From an uncultured Eubacterium sp. (GTDB taxonomy: Bacteria > Bacillota > Clostridia > Lachnospirales > Lachnospiraceae), in contig CAKRGF010000024.1 in NCBI GenBank assembly GCA_934322085.1, positions 1 through 37,811 on the forward strand: a DNA stretch of 37,811 bases, written 5' to 3'. The position numbers and the translations under genes were made by a program. How positions within the stretch are numbered: position 1 is the stretch's first letter; the number at the start of each line of letters is the position of its first letter. This document shows, one piece after another, positions 32,604 to 37,811 of this stretch. The notes below the pieces were generated by a model. It searched no databases, was not told the DNA's origin, and saw nothing but the letters and a program-made list of their open reading frames with translations.

Positions 32604-32860
32604 ACAAGAAGGCCTCATCCCTTCTTGCTGTTATAGTTCGAAGGGACGAGGCCATTAATTCAATGTTCTCGCGGTTCCACCCTTGTTGGACGAAATAGTA
32701 ATAAATCATCCCGGCTTCATTCTGACGATAACGGGGTCACCGGACCGGATTGGGGTCACTCCGAGGTAGTTTTCAAACGGTTTCCATGAAAATGCTTCCA
32801 GCACAAGGCATTTCTCTCTGACATGTTCTGCGTTTTACTCGTCTCATCTACGTGTTACCG
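32604..32860 (-). promoter_or_regulatory. T-box leader of thrS
   Basis: The T-box sequence AAGGGTGGAACCGCG lies at 32684-32670 (minus). The terminator follows: GGCCTCGTCCCTTC / GAAGGGATGAGGCC (32653-32640 / 32624-32611). In stem I the specifier region reads ACT-ACC-TCGGAGT (32770-32765 and on), and both triplets are threonine codons. Uncharged tRNA-Thr would stabilise the antiterminator and turn on thrS. Confidence 0.95.
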
Positions 32861-32862
32861 CT

Positions 32863-32891
32863 ATTATAATCTTGAAAATTTAAAATGTCAA
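32863..32891 (-). promoter_or_regulatory. thrS promoter
   Basis: Minus strand TTGACA (32886-32891), a 17-nt spacer, TATAAT (32863-32868): a perfect consensus promoter only 5 bp after the GH10 stop codon. Confidence 0.92.
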
Positions 32892-32896
32892 CACCC

Positions 32897-34486
32897 TTAA
32901 ATTCTTTTATTTGCAAGAACCTCATACACATTCTTAAACGAATCTTTCACCGCATACAACTCGGTAAACAAACCACAGTATGGTCCATTCATAGAATAAC
33001 TGTAATTATTATCTTCAAGCGACGGGTCATCCTGCCAGCCCCAGATTGAAACCGCTTTCAACGGACGGCTCTCCTCCAGTTTTTTGATTTCTTCCGCCGA
33101 TTTACCGGAGCAGTCTGCCGGAATGGCGTTCACATCCACAAACATCTGGAATAATTTCTTATAAAATTCCGCATGTTTTTTCTGTATTGCCTTTGTATTC
33201 ATATAGTTTCTTACTGCCATTTCGGTCACCTGAACTTCACATCCAAGTGCTGCATAGGTCTCAATTGATTTCTTGATATCCGAAATATTCTGCTCATTCA
33301 TGCAGCCATTCTGTGTTCCGTAACCGCCAATGTATCCCTGCATGCCAACGCCGTCACACAGTTTGCGGACGTTTCCTTTGGCGTCTTTGGCATAACTGTT
33401 AATACTCTTAACCAGATTTACAATTTCTTCACGTTTTGATTTGTAAAATGAATTGTAATCATTATAGTACAGCTTAATATCGGCACCCAGCTCATCTACC
33501 GTATTTTTCGCATAGAGGAACGACTGCTCCACATAATCGCTGCCAAGGATTTTGTAAAACTGATTATCTTTACGCAGGTTTCTGTTATCATCCCCTACAT
33601 TCTGATCTGCCACTGCCTCATTTACAACATCCCAGCAGTAAATTACACCCGGATATTTCTTTTCAAAATGAGTGATTACTTCTTTAATATAATACTGAAG
33701 ACGTTTCTGCATAACCGCCTTGCTTACATATTTCTTACTTGTGTCATAGCCCTCGCGGAAGAACCAGTCACACATATACGCATGCCACACAAGAACATGT
33801 CCCCGCATCTGGATTCCGTTTTCCTTGGCAAATGAAATAATCGTATCTGCCTTGTCATAATTCATCACCGGCATACCATCTTTGCTCTTTGCGGATTTTG
33901 CCTGGTCCAAAAGCGAATATGCCTTAAACTCATTTCCTGCTGTCAAACTGTTAAAATGGTATTTCACAAGATTTTTGTAGTTGTCATTCGTTGTAACATT
34001 TGTGTAGTTTACAACGGTTCCCAACTTGAATCCATGCTGCGCTGCCAACTTAGCAAGCGACTGATACTTCGTCGTCGCATTTAACACGTTCGCCTTTTTC
34101 TTCGCCTCAGGAGAAACGTATTTTGTTACGCTCACCTTACATTTTAAAGTGACTTTTTTCTTCTTTTTGGCACCTTTCTTCTGATACCAAACTTTAGCTT
34201 TTACTGTCGCGGTTCCTTTTTTTAATCCCTTAATGGTGACCGATGTCTTTTTCTTTTTCGACAGTTTTGCCACTTTTTTTCCGGACAAAGTCCATTTGGT
34301 TTTCACGATTTTTTTCGTTCCGTTTTTCTTAACCTTCAATGTCTTTGTCTTGCCGATATAGGCAGTCATTTTTGTTTTTGACAATACCGGCTTTTTCGCT
34401 TTTGCTTGCACCTCACCTGCTCCGGCAAGAGAGCCAATCATCAGGCATGCGGCAAGGGAAAGCGAGAGAATCTGTTTGCTTTTCAT
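32897..34486 (-). CDS. Secreted GH10 endo-beta-1,4-xylanase with Ig-like domain
   Basis: A 529-aa exported enzyme. A signal peptide (1-28) is followed by a lysine-rich Big_2-type domain (33-122) and a GH10 (beta/alpha)8 barrel (about 140-525). The substrate residues GHVLVWH are present. The acid/base is E290 in WDVVNEA, the nucleophile E422 in VQVTEMAVR, and SIWGWQDDPS closes the barrel. It should cut xylan backbones, with the GH43 enzyme at 11898 and perhaps the deacetylase at 22693 removing decorations. GGAG lies 9 nt before the ATG. No terminator is seen before the thrS promoter. Confidence 0.93.
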   Translation of the reverse strand: MKSKQILSLSLAACLMIGSLAGAGEVQAKAKKPVLSKTKMTAYIGKTKTLKVKKNGTKKIVKTKWTLSGKKVAKLSKKKKTSVTIKGLKKGTATVKAKVWYQKKGAKKKKKVTLKCKVSVTKYVSPEAKKKANVLNATTKYQSLAKLAAQHGFKLGTVVNYTNVTTNDNYKNLVKYHFNSLTAGNEFKAYSLLDQAKSAKSKDGMPVMNYDKADTIISFAKENGIQMRGHVLVWHAYMCDWFFREGYDTSKKYVSKAVMQKRLQYYIKEVITHFEKKYPGVIYCWDVVNEAVADQNVGDDNRNLRKDNQFYKILGSDYVEQSFLYAKNTVDELGADIKLYYNDYNSFYKSKREEIVNLVKSINSYAKDAKGNVRKLCDGVGMQGYIGGYGTQNGCMNEQNISDIKKSIETYAALGCEVQVTEMAVRNYMNTKAIQKKHAEFYKKLFQMFVDVNAIPADCSGKSAEEIKKLEESRPLKAVSIWGWQDDPSLEDNNYSYSMNGPYCGLFTELYAVKDSFKNVYEVLANKRI

Positions 34487-34964
34487 GCTGCTTCACTCCA
34501 ATCTTTTATGATAAGAATAAGTATAGCACATTTTGTCAACACTAGCAGTTAAAATCAGCCGATTACCCCACAGGCAATTTTTACACCGGACGCCCCGGAT
34601 GGCTGTGTCATGAAGTCATCCCCTGACACTATTGCTTTCAATATATGCCGGGGAATGATTTTTTGTTCTCAGTTCATTAAGCGAGAAAAAGTTTGTGTTA
34701 AATGCCGGAGAGAAGCTTATGCAACCTAAACCCTCAGAAAAGTTCAAAAACGTTGCATGCTTTCGCCCGCTTTTCAAAATATAACAACCAAAAAGGTTAC
34801 AATCGACAAAAAGCGTTGCAATTAATACGTGATTTTTGCTGATAAAGCCTAATTTCAACGTAAAAATGCAACGCTATAAGATAAATCATAGAAAAAGAGT
34901 TGTCGAAGAAAATTTAAATCAGTTTTGGAGCAACAAATTTCTACCAAAACCGTACAGCCCGTCT
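34487..34964. other. Intergenic region with an inverted repeat, no gene seen
   Basis: Upstream region of the GH10 gene. AGCGTTGCA (34812-34820) and TGCAACGCT (34867-34875) form a 9-bp inverted repeat with a 46-nt loop, and CGTTGCA occurs again at 34751-34757. The open frame 34616-34858 on the minus strand has no ribosome site and no recognisable sequence. Confidence 0.5.
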
Positions 34965-35128
34965 TTTTGGGGAAATGCCATAAATCAACAGAAAACTTTG
35001 TGACTCATGGGTTTTGAGTGCGTCGGTATGTGGCACTGGTGATTTCAGTGCCCATACCGCTACGCACTCAATGAGTGAAAACGCCCATGAGACGCAAAGT
35101 TTTCTGTTCATTTAGGCAAACCCCAAAA
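34965..35128. repeat. 164-bp hairpin repeat C
   Basis: Outer arms TTTTGGGG/CCCCAAAA, TGCC/GGCA and ACAGAAAACTTTG/CAAAGTTTTCTGT (34988-35000/35095-35107). The 88-nt core (35004-35091) equals the core of repeat B in length and differs at 14 positions, all transitions. It lies 5 bp from the stop of the permease gene, as repeat B lies close to a stop. Confidence 0.85.
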
Positions 35129-35133
35129 CACGG

Positions 35134-36540
35134 CTACCTCCAAATCCCCTTCTCTTTCCGTATCACATAATACAAATCATTTTCCATTGCCATAACCTCT
35201 TCCATCGGCACGCTCTTAAAGACAGACATCCGCATTTTGTATTTAATCCAAAAGAACGAATAAATACCAAGAATCAAAAAGGCAATTCCGGTTACGCCCC
35301 AGATAGCTAACCGCTCTGCCGGGTCGGTTGAAATATTTAAAATCATGTAGGTTGTTCCTAAAATTCCAATAAGTGGAAGAATTTTACCAAGTGGAACCTT
35401 AAAGGAACGAGGTGCATTTGGCACTCTTTTTCGTAGAATCAGCACGTCAATATGTGCTAAAATATACGAAATCATCCAAAATACAGAGCCAACCAGAATC
35501 AAAAATGAGATTGCTGAGGATGAGCTGTCACTAATAAAAGCAAAAATCAAAATGGTAACGCTGACAAATATTACACCGAAATACGGCACTTTTCTTTTAT
35601 TTGTCTTGGCAAAAAACTGTGGCATCATATTCATTTTTGCCATGCCCTGACAAATGTTTGAAAGACCACTTACCGTTGAATTTTGCGTGCTGATAACCGC
35701 CAAGGCAGCCACCATTGTCATCCAGTATTTTCCGGCTCCGCCAAGAAGATTTTCACCATATAACAAATGCGGTGCAGCAGATTCTGTCAATTCGGCCCAC
35801 GGTGTATAATTATGAAAACCTAATACCATGATTGCCTGCACCAGACAAATAAGTCCCAAGCCAATCATCATACCAAGTGGCACATTTCGTTTAGCATTTT
35901 TTACATCTTTGGATATCGGAATGACATATTCCGCACCAATAAACAGCCAGAATGCCACCGCAGTTGTCGACACAATATCAGAGAAATTCGTTGACATGCT
36001 TGCCGGCTGGGAAACAACCTGTCCGGTTCCAAGACCCAAAGCACCGATAATTCCCATAACAACCATTGAACCAACCAAAAGAAATGCAACCAGATTCTGA
36101 ATTTTAGCAAACATATCGACACCAAACAAGTTTGCCACCATAACGATTACCGTCATGATAATAGTGTAGCCGATGCTTGGAATCGGCAAATGAAGTGTCT
36201 GCGACATGGCATAGGCAAAAATCGATGCTTCAACACCACACGATAAAATGTTACAAATCAGATACCCTCCCACCATAGAAATCATGGTTGGAAACGGTCC
36301 CATACAGGCAAGCGTATACTGCGCCAGTCCTCCGGTCGTGTTTGGCATCAGACCATTTAACTCAGAAAGCGAAGCAACCGTTGTCATATTCATCAGACAG
36401 GCGATAATCATCGCACCAATAAATGGGATTCCCACCGTTCCTGCCCCCTGTCCCAATGACACCAGACAGCTTGTCGCAATGACAAGTCCGACAGAAACAG
36501 AAACCACACTTCCTAATCCTAATTTCTTGTTTTTCTCCAT
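35134..36540 (-). CDS. APC-family amino acid/amine permease
   Basis: A 468-aa integral membrane transporter with about 12 hydrophobic helices. The N-terminus LGLGSVVSVSVGLVIATSCLVSLGQGAG is the APC helix 1 with its glycine-rich unwound part. FWLFIGAEYVIPISKDVKNAKRNVPLGMMIGL is the helix 6-7 consensus region (FxGxE-like). It probably moves an amino acid or amine by exchange or cation coupling; the substrate is not readable. It is 20 bp downstream of the ornithine-cyclodeaminase-family gene, so the two likely serve one catabolic route. Repeat C follows its stop. Confidence 0.85.
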   Translation of the reverse strand: MEKNKKLGLGSVVSVSVGLVIATSCLVSLGQGAGTVGIPFIGAMIIACLMNMTTVASLSELNGLMPNTTGGLAQYTLACMGPFPTMISMVGGYLICNILSCGVEASIFAYAMSQTLHLPIPSIGYTIIMTVIVMVANLFGVDMFAKIQNLVAFLLVGSMVVMGIIGALGLGTGQVVSQPASMSTNFSDIVSTTAVAFWLFIGAEYVIPISKDVKNAKRNVPLGMMIGLGLICLVQAIMVLGFHNYTPWAELTESAAPHLLYGENLLGGAGKYWMTMVAALAVISTQNSTVSGLSNICQGMAKMNMMPQFFAKTNKRKVPYFGVIFVSVTILIFAFISDSSSSAISFLILVGSVFWMISYILAHIDVLILRKRVPNAPRSFKVPLGKILPLIGILGTTYMILNISTDPAERLAIWGVTGIAFLILGIYSFFWIKYKMRMSVFKSVPMEEVMAMENDLYYVIRKEKGIWR

Positions 36541-36560
36541 GTCGATTCCCCCTTGTTCTC

Positions 36561-37691
36561 TTAAGCCATTTCCGGTTTATCCCACAATGGCAGTTCCACA
36601 CCAATGCCTTCTTTTAAAGCGTGGCGGTAAACAGTAGCTCCCCACGCGATGTCCTCAACCGGCATGCCTCCGACAGAATATACGATAATCTCATCTTCGC
36701 TTTCCCGTCCTTTTCTCTCACCAGTAATCACATCTGCCACATCAATAATGTCCTCTCTTGTAATTTTTCCCATCTGTTTTAAATCTGTAAATTTGCTTCC
36801 TACAATCTGCACCTGATCGTAAGTCGGATATGGGTATTCCTCCTCCCACGCCTCGTACAATTTGTAGTTGTCCACAACCTTTTTACAGCCATTTACAAGG
36901 AAATCCTCATCAAAACGAGCAGCTGAAGGCATACTGATTAGTGCACCTTTTTTAATCCATTTTGTATCAATATAAGGAAATTCTGCCTCACTGTCCTTTA
37001 CCGTCGTTGTCATACTGATAATGTCACTGTCTTTTACAGCTTCCTCGATGGAATCACAAATCACAATATTTTTAATTCCCGGACATTCCTCTTTAACAAA
37101 TGCAACAAATGAATCAATGGACTTTTGTCCACGCCCCTTAATCTTCACGGTATCAATGCCCGGTCTCACACTGACAAAGGCACGAAGGGACGTTTTTCCC
37201 ATAACACCCGGTCCGATAATAGCGACTGTTTTTGCATCCTTTCTCGCCAAATATTTGCAGCCAACACCGGGAATTCCTCCTGTCCGGTAAGAACTCAAAA
37301 GGTTTGCCGACATCATTGCAAGCGGCGCCCCCGTATCTTTATCATTTAACATCATCATCAAAATGGAGCGTGGCAGCCCTTTTTTCTTATTCTCCATGTT
37401 CGATCCGTACCACTTCATCCCCGCCATCTGATAGCGTCCGCCAAGATATGCCGGCATCGCCATGAAACGTCTGTCCTCTGCATTTTTCGGCATTCCATCA
37501 AATTCTGGGTCATCCGGAAAAGTCACCATGCAGCCATGGGAATTGTGATTTTTTCCGCCCATCACATAGTCCCCTTTATGTAAAGTCAACAATAAATCTT
37601 CCATTGCCTCCACACAGGCATCCATATCCGTCACACCTGCCCGAATCATATCCGGTTCACTTAAATATAAAAATTTGATTGCTGTATCCAT
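36561..37691 (-). CDS. Ornithine cyclodeaminase/mu-crystallin family protein
   Basis: 376 aa. The Rossmann motif is VAIIGPGVMGKTSL (GPGVMG at 160-165); the candidate substrate/catalytic lysine is in MKWYGSN (K93). The family covers ornithine cyclodeaminase, ketimine reductase and NAD(P)-dependent amino acid dehydrogenases; this one is longer than typical OCD (about 330). I recall close relatives being labelled tyramine oxidase subunit B, but I cannot confirm that here. GGAGG lies 8 nt before ATG 37691; the frame is open to 37712 without a site. It is co-directional with the permease. Confidence 0.75.
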   Translation of the reverse strand: MDTAIKFLYLSEPDMIRAGVTDMDACVEAMEDLLLTLHKGDYVMGGKNHNSHGCMVTFPDDPEFDGMPKNAEDRRFMAMPAYLGGRYQMAGMKWYGSNMENKKKGLPRSILMMMLNDKDTGAPLAMMSANLLSSYRTGGIPGVGCKYLARKDAKTVAIIGPGVMGKTSLRAFVSVRPGIDTVKIKGRGQKSIDSFVAFVKEECPGIKNIVICDSIEEAVKDSDIISMTTTVKDSEAEFPYIDTKWIKKGALISMPSAARFDEDFLVNGCKKVVDNYKLYEAWEEEYPYPTYDQVQIVGSKFTDLKQMGKITREDIIDVADVITGERKGRESEDEIIVYSVGGMPVEDIAWGATVYRHALKEGIGVELPLWDKPEMA

Positions 37692-37742
37692 TTTGATAAC
37701 CTCCTTTGCCACTTATGCATCTGGCTCATCGTATAAATCATG

Positions 37743-37810
37743 ACCACCAGCTCAGCTGGTGGTTTCCTCTGCGGCTATAAGCCTGTGGTACTAGCCGGCT
37801 CTAAAGAGCC
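37743..37810. repeat. Three consecutive hairpins at the window edge (possible IS200-like end)
   Basis: Hairpin 1 is a perfect ACCACCAGCT-C-AGCTGGTGGT (37743-37763). Hairpin 2 is GGCT-ATA-AGCC (37773-37783). Hairpin 3 is GGCTCT-AA-AGAGCC (37797-37810). Dense short hairpins like these occur at the ends of IS200/IS605-type elements; no transposase lies within the window, so this is a suggestion only. Confidence 0.45.
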
Positions 37811-37811
37811 A

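Noticed and set aside
34616..34858. Minus-strand 80-aa frame
   Set aside because: No ribosome site, unrelated to any family I know, and spans the AGCGTTGCA inverted repeat.

Overview
The window comes from a low-GC, endospore-forming Firmicute, most likely a gut Lachnospiraceae (Roseburia/Agathobacter-like). Pointers are the cotJ spore-coat operon, strong GGAGG ribosome sites, a T-box before thrS, an L20-type attenuator before infC, CIRCE-controlled clpB, and several secreted plant-fibre enzymes with lysine-rich Ig-like modules and Thr/Pro linkers. The genus is inferred from overall character, not from a search.

Layout. 1-300: a 62-bp tandem repeat and a strong terminator. 310-1320: perR and a reverse rubrerythrin (peroxide defence). 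1380-5320: the cotJABC spore operon, in which cotJC is split after codon 62 by a 2.7-kb element. The element carries a large serine recombinase, a 52-aa SHOCT-like protein and an XRE regulator fused to a FlhA-like domain. 5350-9280: a secreted transglutaminase-like protein and clpB. 9290-11610: an O-antigen-ligase-family membrane protein, a 41-aa membrane peptide, tRNA-Leu(UAG) and a structured repeat. 11650-14135: a group II intron remnant and a secreted GH43 enzyme. 14450-17430: a patchy accessory region (divergent OPRT-like protein, cytidine deaminase, a truncated EEP nuclease, small regulators, a MIF-like protein). 17620-22480: an Rpn nuclease, then a patatin / O-antigen-ligase / DUF6465-like / ParA operon. 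22590-28090: a secreted polysaccharide deacetylase, hemA, hemB and a secreted M14 carboxypeptidase. 28117-34490: infC-rpmI-rplT, hairpin repeats, thrS with two small membrane genes, and a GH10 xylanase. 34960-37811: another hairpin repeat, an amino-acid permease with an ornithine-cyclodeaminase-family enzyme, and three hairpins at the window edge.

The best candidate for an unusual system is the cotJC element. It splits the gene at a GGT glycine codon, and removing it restores a perfect 202-codon frame. A good sigma-E-like promoter stands in front of both the cotJ operon and the recombinase operon. This suggests a very small, skin-like, sporulation-timed excision element, but excision itself is not shown by the sequence. 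A second notable signal is a hairpin repeat family (29740-29875 and 34965-35128). Its two copies differ by 14 transitions over 88 nt, several of them compensatory.
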